Source: Corynebacterium lujinxingii (lineage in GTDB: Bacteria; Actinomycetota; Actinomycetes; Mycobacteriales; Mycobacteriaceae). Taken from it: 64,000 nucleotides of DNA. Position 1 is the first letter of the stretch. Each line of letters begins with the position of its first letter. Below the pieces are notes generated by a model, which was not told where the DNA came from, searched no databases, and was given only the letters and a program-made list of their open reading frames with translations. This document shows positions 8,755 through 16,884 of this stretch, in pieces. The stretch covers positions 2,232,001 through 2,296,000 of the forward strand of contig NZ_CP061032.1 in assembly GCF_014490555.1 (NCBI RefSeq), written 5' to 3'. Both the position numbers and the translations under genes were made by a program.

Positions 8755-9324
8755 ATGCGACGCGCGCTCGTCCCCTTGTCTCTATTTACTTCGCTCTTGC
8801 TTGCCGGTTGCGCGGGTGGTTTCGGTGAACCGGAAACCGTCGAGGTCACTGTCACCTCCGTTGTCGACGCACCGGTGGATGACTCGAATGAACACACACC
8901 ACCAGAGCCGGAACCTGAGCCCGCCTCAGAGCCGGAGGAGCCGGAGGCACCTGCTGCCCCGCAGGCCGGTGCGCTGGCGCTCGACCCGGTGCACAAGGGG
9001 CAGGTTGGTGGCACGTGTGGGATAACACCTGAAGGCGCGAAGATTTCGGTCAACGACACGACGTCTTGTGACTTAGCTGCCGCAGCTTACCCGATTGCTC
9101 GTCATGCCACGTACACCTGGACCAACACCCCAAACGTCACGTCTGTGCCATTTACAAATATCTCCGGCGTGTACAGTCCCGTGACTGGTGGCAGTTACGA
9201 TCTGCGTTGCACGGTCGGCTCCGACGGGACATCTTTGAGCTGTTCCGGCCCGAACAACGATCCGCTCATGAGCTATACCCTCTCCGGTTCTACCTGGCAT
9301 TCGCTTATCAACATCGTCGGGTAA
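8755..9324 (+). CDS. Secreted lipoprotein of unknown function
   Basis: 189 aa. Signal peptide with lipobox: MRRALVPLSLFTSLLLAGCAGG, lipidated Cys at residue 19. Then a Pro/Glu-rich spacer (about 40-65) and a ~110-residue globular part with three cysteines besides the lipid one (GGTCGITPEG, TTSCDLAA, YDLRCTVGS). Anchored to the outer face of the membrane. Its stop lies 11 bp from the convergent dnaB stop. No functional assignment possible. Confidence 0.75.
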   Translation: MRRALVPLSLFTSLLLAGCAGGFGEPETVEVTVTSVVDAPVDDSNEHTPPEPEPEPASEPEEPEAPAAPQAGALALDPVHKGQVGGTCGITPEGAKISVNDTTSCDLAAAAYPIARHATYTWTNTPNVTSVPFTNISGVYSPVTGGSYDLRCTVGSDGTSLSCSGPNNDPLMSYTLSGSTWHSLINIVG

Positions 9325-9335
9325 TACCCTCGCAA

Positions 9336-10841
9336 TTAGCCATGCGCCATGTTGACGAAGCGCGAGTAGTGCAGCTGGTGCGCCACCGGGATGGTGTCGA
9401 TCGGGCCGCCGCGGTGCTTGGCCACGATGATGTCGGCTTCGCCGGCGCGCTCGTCGTCACGATCCTGTGAGTCGGGGCGGTAGAGCAGGAACACCATGTC
9501 GGCGTCCTGCTCGAGCGAGCCGGACTCGCGCAGGTCAGCCAACTGCGGGCGCTTGTCGGTGCGGGCCTCGGGGCCGCGGTTGAGCTGCGAGATCGCAATG
9601 ACCGGGACTTCCAGTTCCTTGGCCAGCAGTTTCAGGTGGCGAGAGAACTCCGAGACCTCCTGCTGGCGGGACTCGACGCGCTTGCCGGAGCTCATCAGCT
9701 GCAGGTAGTCCACCACCACAAGGTCTAGGCCGTGCTGCTGCTTCAGGCGGCGTGCCTTGGAGCGGATTTCCATCATGGTGAGGTTCGGGGAGTCGTCGAT
9801 AAACAGCGGAGCGTCCTGGATCTCCGTGAGGCGGGTGGTGAGTTTCTCCCAGTCGCGCTCCTCCATCTGGCCGGAGCGCATGGAGGAGAGTTTGATCTCC
9901 GTTTCCGCCGAGAGCATGCGCATGATGATTTCGGAGGCGCTCATCTCTAGCGAGAAGATCACCGACGTCTTGCCCTGGTGGATCGAGCAGGAACGCATAA
10001 AGTCGAGCGCGAGCGTCGACTTACCCACACCAGGACGTGCCGCGATAATGATCATCTGCCCGGCGTGCAGACCATTGGTGAGCTTGTCCAGGTCCAAAAA
10101 GCCCGTGGGCACACCTGCCTCGAGTGCGCCCCCGGAGGCGATCATGGTCAACTCATCGATCGTCGGCTTGAGCAGGTCGGACAGCGGACGGTAATCCTCA
10201 CCCGTCTGGTTGCGGGAGATGGAGAAGACCTTCTGCTGCGCGTGGTCGACGAGCGCCTCGATCTCCATGCCGTCTTCGCCCTCGTAGCCCAGCTGGACCA
10301 CCTGGGTGCCGGCGTTGACCAGTTGGCGCAGGATCGACTTCTCCTCGACGATGTCCGCGTAGTAGCGGGCGTTCGCCGCGGTGGGGACCTCGGAGATCAA
10401 CGTGTGCAGGTACGGCGCGCCGCCGACACGCTCGAGCGCGCCCTGGCGGTCGAGGCGGGCCGCGACGATGAGCACGTCGACGGAACTGCCCTGCGCGAAC
10501 AGGTCCAAAATCGCCTGGTAGATGAGCTGGTGCGCCGGGTGGTAGAAGTCGTCCGGCCGCAGCCCTTCGGCGACGTCCAGGATCACGTCCGGGTTGAGCA
10601 GCATCGCGCCGAGGACGGAGCGCTCCGCGCGCTCGTCGTGCGGCGGGGTGCGGTACTCCTGCATCACGTCGCGGTTGTCGCCGTACTTGTTGTAGCGCTT
10701 CCCGTCCTTGCCGCCACCACCGTTGAAACGGTTTGACCCGCCGGTGTTGTTTTCAAAGTCGGCGAAGTCCCCGAAATCGCCGTAGTCCGTCACCGGTTCC
10801 GGCGGCGGCACGTAGTCGTCGAAACTGTCGTTCGCACCCAT
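9336..10841 (-). CDS. dnaB: Replicative DNA helicase DnaB
   Basis: 501 aa, intein-free. An N-terminal DnaB helical domain (RTPPHDERAERSVLGAMLLNPDVI) follows a Gly/Asn-rich tail of ~60 residues. RecA-like motor: Walker A ARPGVGKST, LVVVDYLQLM (Walker B), and the C-terminal FSRHLKLLAKELEVPVIAISQLNRG. Hexameric 5'-3' helicase loaded at oriC by DnaA. In relatives dnaB follows rplI closely; here ~7 kb of other genes separates them. Its 366-bp upstream region carries a cluster of DnaA boxes. Confidence 0.95.
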   Translation of the reverse strand: MGANDSFDDYVPPPEPVTDYGDFGDFADFENNTGGSNRFNGGGGKDGKRYNKYGDNRDVMQEYRTPPHDERAERSVLGAMLLNPDVILDVAEGLRPDDFYHPAHQLIYQAILDLFAQGSSVDVLIVAARLDRQGALERVGGAPYLHTLISEVPTAANARYYADIVEEKSILRQLVNAGTQVVQLGYEGEDGMEIEALVDHAQQKVFSISRNQTGEDYRPLSDLLKPTIDELTMIASGGALEAGVPTGFLDLDKLTNGLHAGQMIIIAARPGVGKSTLALDFMRSCSIHQGKTSVIFSLEMSASEIIMRMLSAETEIKLSSMRSGQMEERDWEKLTTRLTEIQDAPLFIDDSPNLTMMEIRSKARRLKQQHGLDLVVVDYLQLMSSGKRVESRQQEVSEFSRHLKLLAKELEVPVIAISQLNRGPEARTDKRPQLADLRESGSLEQDADMVFLLYRPDSQDRDDERAGEADIIVAKHRGGPIDTIPVAHQLHYSRFVNMAHG

Positions 10842-10897
10842 GTGAACCCCTTTCGCTGTCGCTTAGACATTACCCCGTTATCAGACATTTCCCCGAG

Positions 10898-11177
10898 TTA
10901 TCCACAGCCCCTGTGAAAACTTCTCCCGTTGTGCGGATAGTTATCCACAGCCCAGCGGAGGATGGTGTGGATAACGTGTGCACAACGGCGCCGAACCCGC
11001 AGGAAACTATCCCAACAGTGCAGGTCAACCGATATACTTCCATCCTGTCCGGTGTGACGATATCGGGGGATAACTCCACGACCACGCGGTTTGACAAACC
11101 CATTTTTCGCCCTCTTTGCCGCGTTTTCCGCTCGTTGTACCCCCTGTGCTGGCCATATCAATCCACACTTATCCACA
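10898..11177. promoter_or_regulatory. Cluster of four perfect DnaA boxes between dnaB and recQ
   Basis: TTATCCACA occurs exactly at 10898-10906 (+), 10941-10949 (+) and 11169-11177 (+), and as TGTGGATAA at 10966-10974 (-). Less perfect relatives occur near 10931 and 11157. The 366-bp interval has no credible gene. It may be DnaA control of dnaB transcription or a DnaA-binding/titration locus. The chromosomal oriC is expected near dnaA, which is not in this window. Confidence 0.75.
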
Positions 11178-11207
11178 TTGCGTCACAGGTCTACACACCC
11201 GGGTGCA

Positions 11208-13268
11208 CTAGGCCCGCGAAGCAAACGCGAGCGGCAGCACCTCCACGCCGAACCGCTCGCTAACATCGGCCGCGGCGACAGTGACGGACCACCCGGAATC
11301 CACCTCCCCGGCGAGCAGCAGCACCGGTCCGGCGGCGATGTCGAGCCCCGCCCAGTCGTAGTACCGGTCGAGCGCGTTAACGCGGAACGCCGAGTTGCGG
11401 GCCTCCACCGCGTGCTCTTGCGTGCCGACGACACCGCCAAAGGCCATCTGCCCCACCCGCGCCAACGCCTCGGCGGTGGCGGCGACCATCTCGTGGCGGG
11501 CAGGGTCGGCATCGCCGAGCGCGACAACGGTGGCGGGGCGCTCAGCCCAATCCCAGTCCGCCAGGACGGCGACGAAGCGACCCAGCCACTGGTCGTCGCG
11601 CCAGTTTTCCGCCGGGCGGTACGCGTTGTCGCGCAGCAGGGCCGCCAACGCCGGCCCGCGGGCGACGTCGTTCAAGCGGCCGAGCGCCTTGCCTGGCTGC
11701 ACACCCTTTATCTTGCCGCGGCGCGCAGATCCGGTCGGCCACATTTTGCGCTGGGAAAGTTGCACGCCAGGGGCCTTGAGGCGGGCGTCGATACGCTCTG
11801 CCAGCGCGGGATCCACTTCGACCGACAGGTGCTCACCGGTGCAGTTGTCGCACCGCCCGCAGCGCTCCTCGGGTCCGAGGGTAGGGTCGTCGAGTTCGCG
11901 GCGCAGAAACGCCATCCGACACCCGTCGGTGGACTCAAAGGCGAGCATCAAGTCCTGCTCGCGCTCGCGCGCCTGCGCCAGGCCGCCGTAGCGGTCGTGG
12001 TCGTAGGACCACGCCGCACCCGTGGACACCCAGCCGCCCTTGACGCGACGCACGGCACCGTCGACGTCGAGGACCTTCAGCGCCTGGTCGATGCGGCTGC
12101 GTGAAAGGTCGACGGCGTTTTCGAGTTTCGGGGTGGAGACAGGTTCGTCGCCAAGCGCTGCGAGCAGTCGCTGCACCACCGGCTCCTCCGGCATGGACAC
12201 GGAGGCGAAGTAATCCCACACACGCTGGTCCTCCGGGCCGGGCAGGAGTACGACCTCGGCGTGGTCAGTGGCACGCCCGGCGCGGCCGATCTGCTGGTAG
12301 TAGCTCACCGGCGATGACGGCGCGCCGAGGTGGACCACGAAACCGAGGTCGGGTTTGTCGAAGCCCATGCCGAGCGCGGACGTGGCAACGAGTGCCTTGA
12401 GTTCGTTGTCGATCAAGGCGCGCTCAAGTCGTTCGCGCTCCTCCGCCTCGGTGCGTCCGGTGTACGCGGCGACGTTCCACCCGGCGGTCTCCAGCGCCTC
12501 GGCGAGGTCGTGGGCGGCCGCGACGGTGAGGCAGTAAATGATGCCGGAGCCTTCCACCTGCGCGAGGTACTGCGCGATCCACGCCGCGCGCTGGGTCGGA
12601 TCCGGCAGTTGCACGACGTTGAGCGCGAGCGACTCGCGGTCCAACCCGCCGCGCAGCACACCGGTGTCCACGCCGAGTTGGGCAACGACGTCGGCCACCA
12701 CGCGGTCGTTCGCGGTGGCGGTGGTGGCAAGTACAGGGGTTTCGGGCGGCAGATCGTCGATAAGCAACGCAATCCGGCGGTAGTCCGGGCGGAAGTCGTG
12801 GCCCCAGTCGGAAATGCAGTGCGCCTCGTCGACAACAAGCATGCCCACCGAGCGGGCCAGCTGCGGCAGGACCTGCTCGCGGAAATCGGGCGCATTGAGT
12901 CGCTCCGGGCTGATCAGCAGCAGGTCGTAGTCGTTCAGGCTCGCCTGGATCTCGTCCCACTGGGTCATGTTCGATGAGTTGATCGTCGCTGCGCGAATCC
13001 CGGCGCGGGCGGCTGCTTCGACCTGGCTACGCATCAGCGCGAGCAAGGGAGAAACGATAATCGACGGCCCCGCGCCCGCCTCGCGCAGCAGTTTCGCGGC
13101 GATGAAGTACACCGCCGACTTCCCCCACCCGGTGCGTTGCACGACAAGCATGCGTTTTCGCTGGTTGACCAGGGAATCGATGGCGGTCCACTGGTCGTCG
13201 CGAAGGGCTGCATCCGGCCCTGCGATGCCTGTGAGAAGTTCGTCGGCTTGAGGTCGCGTCGCTGTCAT
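11208..13268 (-). CDS. recQ: ATP-dependent DNA helicase RecQ
   Basis: 686 aa from ATG at 13268 (AGGG eight bases upstream); a GTG three codons earlier is also possible. Helicase motifs: RTGWGKSAVY (Walker A), VVDEAHCISDWGHDFRPDY (DEAH), ATTATAND, and motif VI QQIGRAGR. A RecQ-type zinc site follows, with CRMAFLRREL and CGRCDNC. The remaining C-terminus is not a clear HRDC domain. Unwinds recombination and stalled-fork intermediates. Confidence 0.9.
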   Translation of the reverse strand: MTATRPQADELLTGIAGPDAALRDDQWTAIDSLVNQRKRMLVVQRTGWGKSAVYFIAAKLLREAGAGPSIIVSPLLALMRSQVEAAARAGIRAATINSSNMTQWDEIQASLNDYDLLLISPERLNAPDFREQVLPQLARSVGMLVVDEAHCISDWGHDFRPDYRRIALLIDDLPPETPVLATTATANDRVVADVVAQLGVDTGVLRGGLDRESLALNVVQLPDPTQRAAWIAQYLAQVEGSGIIYCLTVAAAHDLAEALETAGWNVAAYTGRTEAEERERLERALIDNELKALVATSALGMGFDKPDLGFVVHLGAPSSPVSYYQQIGRAGRATDHAEVVLLPGPEDQRVWDYFASVSMPEEPVVQRLLAALGDEPVSTPKLENAVDLSRSRIDQALKVLDVDGAVRRVKGGWVSTGAAWSYDHDRYGGLAQAREREQDLMLAFESTDGCRMAFLRRELDDPTLGPEERCGRCDNCTGEHLSVEVDPALAERIDARLKAPGVQLSQRKMWPTGSARRGKIKGVQPGKALGRLNDVARGPALAALLRDNAYRPAENWRDDQWLGRFVAVLADWDWAERPATVVALGDADPARHEMVAATAEALARVGQMAFGGVVGTQEHAVEARNSAFRVNALDRYYDWAGLDIAAGPVLLLAGEVDSGWSVTVAAADVSERFGVEVLPLAFASRA

Positions 13269-13318
13269 GGCGCACACCCTATAACACGGCTACGACACGA
13301 CCGTGACCTGCGCAAATG

Positions 13319-14059
13319 CTAGTGCAATCCTGCGGGAAGCGGCTGCACGGCGTCGGCGAGTGTGCGACCCCACCCCGCGCCGCTGAGTACTCCGACGATG
13401 ACCGCCTTGCCACCAGGGCCCGTCATATACACCGGCGCGCCGGAATCGCCGGTTGCGGACGGCAGCACCGCAATGATCTCACCGCTGCCCGCACGCACCG
13501 ACAGGACCGGGCCGCATGTACGTCCCGTCCGGCCGCCGTCCTTGCACACAATCGTGCCCGGACGCACCGCAGTCACGGGAGCGCGCCCCGCAACACCCCG
13601 GACGGGGAAAAACGAGCGCCACAGCTCCACCAGTTTCGTGTCCACCCCGAGGACACCGGCGGTGAGGCTTCCACCACGCATGGCGTGCGCATCTTTGACG
13701 TGCGGGTCGAGCCGGAACCACCCGATGTCGTCGTTACGCTCGTTCAAACCGCTGCCCACATTGATGTAGCCGGAATCCGCCAGGTTCGACGCGATCGGAG
13801 TCTTCCGGTCCGACGCGAGCACCTTTGCCGCGCCCGGCATGCAGTGACCTGAGGTAATGCCGTACAGGGCGCCACCGCGGCGCGCGACAGAGTTCAACGT
13901 GCACTGACCCAGCGTGCCGTTGTGGCGCTTGATGTAGATGAGGTCGCCGCCGTATACGTCGTACGCAGCAGCAGGGGCCGCAGCCGCAAACGATGCGGTT
14001 AGAGATAAAACGGTAGCGGCGACGGCAGCGCTCAAGCGGCGCCTTGCCCGACGGAACAT
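13319..14059 (-). CDS. Secreted trypsin-like (S1 family) serine protease
   Basis: 246 aa. Positively charged signal peptide (MFRRARRRLSAAVAATVLSL, cleavage probably after AAPAAA). Catalytic triad recognisable: His in TSGHC, Asp in DIGWF, Ser in GDSGAPV. Cysteine pairs fit the short alpha-lytic/chymotrypsin-like bacterial fold. Good ribosome site AAGGA. A paralogue lies at 16885-17649, and together they bracket the toxin-antitoxin/ATPase block. Extracellular; natural substrate unknown. Confidence 0.85.
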   Translation of the reverse strand: MFRRARRRLSAAVAATVLSLTASFAAAAPAAAYDVYGGDLIYIKRHNGTLGQCTLNSVARRGGALYGITSGHCMPGAAKVLASDRKTPIASNLADSGYINVGSGLNERNDDIGWFRLDPHVKDAHAMRGGSLTAGVLGVDTKLVELWRSFFPVRGVAGRAPVTAVRPGTIVCKDGGRTGRTCGPVLSVRAGSGEIIAVLPSATGDSGAPVYMTGPGGKAVIVGVLSGAGWGRTLADAVQPLPAGLH

Positions 14060-14148
14060 GGCAATCCTTCAGGTGAAACTACAAAAGACCTGCTCAGCCT
14101 AATACACGGCGCTGCTGGCGCGAGCACTAACCCAACTCCCCTTTACGG

Positions 14149-14168
14149 TTGGTACCAAACCGGTACTA
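14149..14168. promoter_or_regulatory. Candidate operator of the RHH/Doc toxin-antitoxin pair
   Basis: Palindrome TTGGTACCAA (14149-14158) followed within 2 bp by the half-site CCGGTACTA, just upstream of the antitoxin ATG at 14176. Position and symmetry fit autorepression by the antitoxin. Confidence 0.5.
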
Positions 14169-14175
14169 TTCGTTT

Positions 14176-14382
14176 ATGGCTCTCAACTTACGGCTCACTC
14201 CCGAAGACGACCGGATGCTATCTGACCTTGCCGAGGAAAGTGGTACGTCGAAGCAACAAACTCTCCTTCGGCTTATCCACCAAGAGTGGGATCGAGAAGC
14301 TGCTCGGCGTTTTGCCCACACTGAGCTTGACCGGATTTATTCGGAACGGACAGCACTCATGAACCGGCTTAAAGACGCATGA
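14176..14382 (+). CDS. Ribbon-helix-helix antitoxin
   Basis: 68 aa from ATG at 14176. The N-terminal MALNLRLTPEDDRMLSDLAEESGTSKQQTLLRLI is a ribbon-helix-helix DNA-binding segment; the charged C-terminal helix would neutralise the toxin. Its stop overlaps the toxin start by 4 bp (ATGA), the usual coupled arrangement. Likely represses its own promoter through the palindrome upstream. Confidence 0.75.
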   Translation: MALNLRLTPEDDRMLSDLAEESGTSKQQTLLRLIHQEWDREAARRFAHTELDRIYSERTALMNRLKDA

Positions 14383-14756
14383 CGGATCCCCGGTCAGTCT
14401 TCCGACTCGAGATCCTTGCCGAGTGGTTAACACATCAGGGGTTCCATGTGAAAGACATGGGTCTCCTTGCGTCCGCGATCGAACGGCCTTGGCTTCAATT
14501 CAACGGCCGCGACCTATATCCAGACATGTGGAGGAAGGCGGCTGCCCTTCTGGACAGTATCGAGTCAAGCCATCCTCTTCACGACGGAAACAAACGTGTC
14601 GGTGTTCTGCTGACTCTGCTTTTTCTCCGATCATACGGCGTGCCTGACACGGCGATCGACGACGATGACTTGTTTGAGCTTGTCTGCGACGTAGCGTCAA
14701 AGCACTTGGAAGTTTCCGAAATCGCCTCTCGCTTACAACGCATAACCGAGCACTAA
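14379..14756 (+). CDS. doc: Doc-type Fic toxin
   Basis: 125 aa, the size of Doc proteins. Contains the Doc/Fic motif HPLHDGNKRVG with catalytic His and phosphate-binding GNKR (the lysine typical of Doc kinases that phosphorylate EF-Tu). Paired with an RHH antitoxin rather than the classic Phd. Ends 4 bp inside the convergent AAA ATPase gene (14753-14756). Confidence 0.82.
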   Translation: MTDPRSVFRLEILAEWLTHQGFHVKDMGLLASAIERPWLQFNGRDLYPDMWRKAAALLDSIESSHPLHDGNKRVGVLLTLLFLRSYGVPDTAIDDDDLFELVCDVASKHLEVSEIASRLQRITEH

Positions 14757-15430
14757 CCCAACTCCCCCTCCGCCCACTCGGCCATGAACTCCGCGATGCC
14801 GTGCGGGTCAGAAAGAAAGTCGCGCATCGCCCGGTACGCCAGGGTGTCCTCCACCGCGAGACCACGCTCCACACCGTCAGCGGCAACTTCCACGATTTCC
14901 GCACCCGGAATCCCCAGCAGGATGGGCGAGTGCGTGACGACGACCACCTGTGCCCCCTGCTCCCCCAACGCATGCAACTGCGCCAGCAGCGCCATTTGAG
15001 CGACGGCGGACAGCCCGGACTCGGGCTCGTCGAGAAGATAAAGCGCATTCGGGATGAGCCGCGACGTCAATTCCAGCACCGACTCGCCGTGGGAGCGCCC
15101 GCCGAACTCGGTCACCCGGGTGTGCGTCTCCCCGCGCAGGAAGTACCCAGCTTTCGCCCGCGGACCCGTGACCAGCGACAGCGCACCGTACAGCGGGTCA
15201 TGCGCGCCAGCTTTGTCGACTCCCCACGTGCCGCCTTCGGTGGTAAAGCCCCAGGCCCGCGCCATGCCCTCGAGCAGCGTCGATTTGCCCACACCGTTGT
15301 CGCCAGTGATCAACGTGATCGGGTGCGTCAGGGCAAACCCGAACTCGGCAACGTGGCTGATGGCGGGGGTCTCCACCGCCCAGTCCGGTGCAGCGGAAGC
15401 GTCGACGTCGACGCGCTCGATGAACATCAT
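14753..15430 (-). CDS. AAA/ABC-type ATPase, copy 1 of a tandem pair
   Basis: 225 aa. Walker A GDNGVGKST near residue 44, signature-like SHGESVLELTS, Walker B LYLLDEPESGLS, and a downstream VVVTHSPILLGIP. The layout matches soluble SMC/ABC-like ATPases annotated simply as AAA family (no membrane partner). Starts at ATG overlapping the stop of its paralogue (ATGA), so co-translated. Role unknown; the setting between two toxin-antitoxin pairs suggests an accessory or defence function, which is inference. Confidence 0.75.
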   Translation of the reverse strand: MMFIERVDVDASAAPDWAVETPAISHVAEFGFALTHPITLITGDNGVGKSTLLEGMARAWGFTTEGGTWGVDKAGAHDPLYGALSLVTGPRAKAGYFLRGETHTRVTEFGGRSHGESVLELTSRLIPNALYLLDEPESGLSAVAQMALLAQLHALGEQGAQVVVVTHSPILLGIPGAEIVEVAADGVERGLAVEDTLAYRAMRDFLSDPHGIAEFMAEWAEGELG

Positions 15431-16113
15431 GGCTCCACCAGATAGCGCGCGGTCGCGGCTGGGTCGTTGATGAATTCTTGGGTGGCGGTGACGGCTTCGC
15501 AGTCGTCGTAAAGCACAGGCTCGAGCTCGGGAACGCGCAGGATGCGGGCCTCTGGGATGGCGAGGAGGACGGGCGAGTGCGTAGCGACGACCACCTGTGC
15601 CCCGCGACGCACCAGCACCGTGAGTACGCCCAGCAGTTCGAGTTGGGAAAACACCGACAGGCCGTCTTCGGGCTCGTCGAGGATGATCAACGACTCGGGC
15701 CCGAAGCGCTCGCGTGCCATCTGCATGATGCCTTGGCCGTGGCTGCGGCGGGTGAGCCCCACCAGCGGGTCCTCTGGGCCGAGGCTTTCGTGGTATTCGG
15801 CGAGGTCGAGGTACGTCTCCCCGCGCAGGAAGTACACGTCGCGCGGGTTTTCGCGGCGGGTTAGCGTGAGCGAGCGGTGCAGGTCGGAGTGATCGGCGGC
15901 GGTGAATTGTGCGTAGCGGGAGCCGCCGGCGGGGTTCGCTCCCATGGCGGCCGCGATGGCCTCGATAAGTGTGGATTTCCCGGAGCCGTTATCGCCCGTC
16001 AGGATCGTCACCGGCGCGAGCTCGAGCGGTGCCTGTGTCAGGCGGCGCACCACCGGCAGATCGCGCGCATAGCCCAACACAGGCTGGGTGATCCTGACGC
16101 GGGTGAGGTACAT
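15427..16113 (-). CDS. AAA/ABC-type ATPase, copy 2 of a tandem pair
   Basis: 228 aa from ATG at 16113 (a TTG five codons upstream would overlap the vapC stop). Walker A GDNGSGKST, SHGQGIMQMA, Walker B LIILDEPEDGLS, then VVVATHSPVLLAIPEA. Shares its whole layout with the next gene downstream (FLRGET...FGPESLIILDEPEDGLS against FLRGETH...NALYLLDEPESGLS), so the two arose by duplication and may form a heterodimer. Five bases separate its ATG from the vapC stop. Confidence 0.75.
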   Translation of the reverse strand: MYLTRVRITQPVLGYARDLPVVRRLTQAPLELAPVTILTGDNGSGKSTLIEAIAAAMGANPAGGSRYAQFTAADHSDLHRSLTLTRRENPRDVYFLRGETYLDLAEYHESLGPEDPLVGLTRRSHGQGIMQMARERFGPESLIILDEPEDGLSVFSQLELLGVLTVLVRRGAQVVVATHSPVLLAIPEARILRVPELEPVLYDDCEAVTATQEFINDPAATARYLVEP

Positions 16114-16118
16114 GGTCG

Positions 16119-16517
16119 TTACCGCCAATCCTCAATCTCGAGGTCAGGAACTCGGGAAAACTCCTTCACATTAGCTGTAACCAAGGTGAGATCGTGGCAA
16201 ATGGACTGCGCTGCTATCCACAGATCATTCGCGCCAATAATTTGTCCGCGATCAAGCAAGTGTGCCCGCAGCCGCCCGTAAATGGTCGCGCAACCGCTAT
16301 CCACCCCAACTACCGGGCGAGAGCGAAGGAGAATGTTGTACGTCTCACGCGCGTATTGCGCTCTGCTCGACCGCTGGATACCGGCCTCGATCTCTCCCAA
16401 CACAATGGTTGACAGGTAGAGGCCGCTGCTCTGACATTGTTGGGCACGCTCGATGACATTTGGCTCGTCGCCACGCTCAAGATCGATCCATACGTTCGTG
16501 TCCAGAAGAAAGGCCAT
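16119..16517 (-). CDS. vapC: VapC-type PIN-domain toxin
   Basis: 132 aa PIN ribonuclease. Acidic residues expected for metal binding: LLDTNVWID (Asp 6), VLGEIEAG, and GANDLWIAA, plus the terminal TANVKEFSRVPDLEIEDW. Lies 14 bp downstream of its VapB-type antitoxin. VapC proteins cleave tRNA or rRNA when freed from antitoxin. Confidence 0.88.
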   Translation of the reverse strand: MAFLLDTNVWIDLERGDEPNVIERAQQCQSSGLYLSTIVLGEIEAGIQRSSRAQYARETYNILLRSRPVVGVDSGCATIYGRLRAHLLDRGQIIGANDLWIAAQSICHDLTLVTANVKEFSRVPDLEIEDWR

Positions 16518-16531
16518 GCTCGTTCGTACCT

Positions 16532-16819
16532 CTAGGATCGGGATGGGCGCTCGAGATCTGGAACGTCTTCGATTGGTAGATCTTCAGTTTCTTCGATCAG
16601 ACCAGGTTCGAGACCGTGTCTTTTTTGGTATTCCCGGAGCCTCGCGATGACATTCCCGAAATCCTCCTCCTCTGGCCTGAGCAAGAGGCCTTCTGGCACT
16701 TCTTCGATCGATACCGACGACGTTGCTAAGCGCAGAGCTGCCGGAATTCGGACGGCTTGACTATTGCCCGACTTAAAAACCGTCGTCCGGATGGGCCCTT
16801 TTCGTACCGACCGTGTCAT
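16532..16819 (-). CDS. vapB: VapB-type AbrB/SpoVT antitoxin
   Basis: 95 aa. N-terminal swapped-hairpin AbrB domain (TTVFKSGNSQAVRIPAALRL), then an acidic C-terminal tail (EETEDLPIEDVPDLE) of the kind that occupies the toxin. An inverted repeat 20 bp upstream of the start is a probable autoregulatory site. Confidence 0.85.
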   Translation of the reverse strand: MTRSVRKGPIRTTVFKSGNSQAVRIPAALRLATSSVSIEEVPEGLLLRPEEEDFGNVIARLREYQKRHGLEPGLIEETEDLPIEDVPDLERPSRS

Positions 16820-16839
16820 CGTGCACCGCCTTTCAATGA

Positions 16840-16863
16840 ATGTATATCCGCAACAATATACAT
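16840..16863. promoter_or_regulatory. Candidate VapBC operator
   Basis: Exact 8-bp inverted arms ATGTATAT and ATATACAT with an 8-bp spacer, in an A/T-rich patch directly upstream of vapB, unlike the surrounding G+C-rich DNA. Confidence 0.6.
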
Positions 16864-16884
16864 CTATGGCACGCCCAACAAGCC

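Noticed and set aside
10842..11207. Chromosomal origin of replication
   Set aside because: DnaA boxes are present, but there is no dnaA/dnaN nearby and no clear A/T-rich unwinding element; kept only as a DnaA-box cluster.
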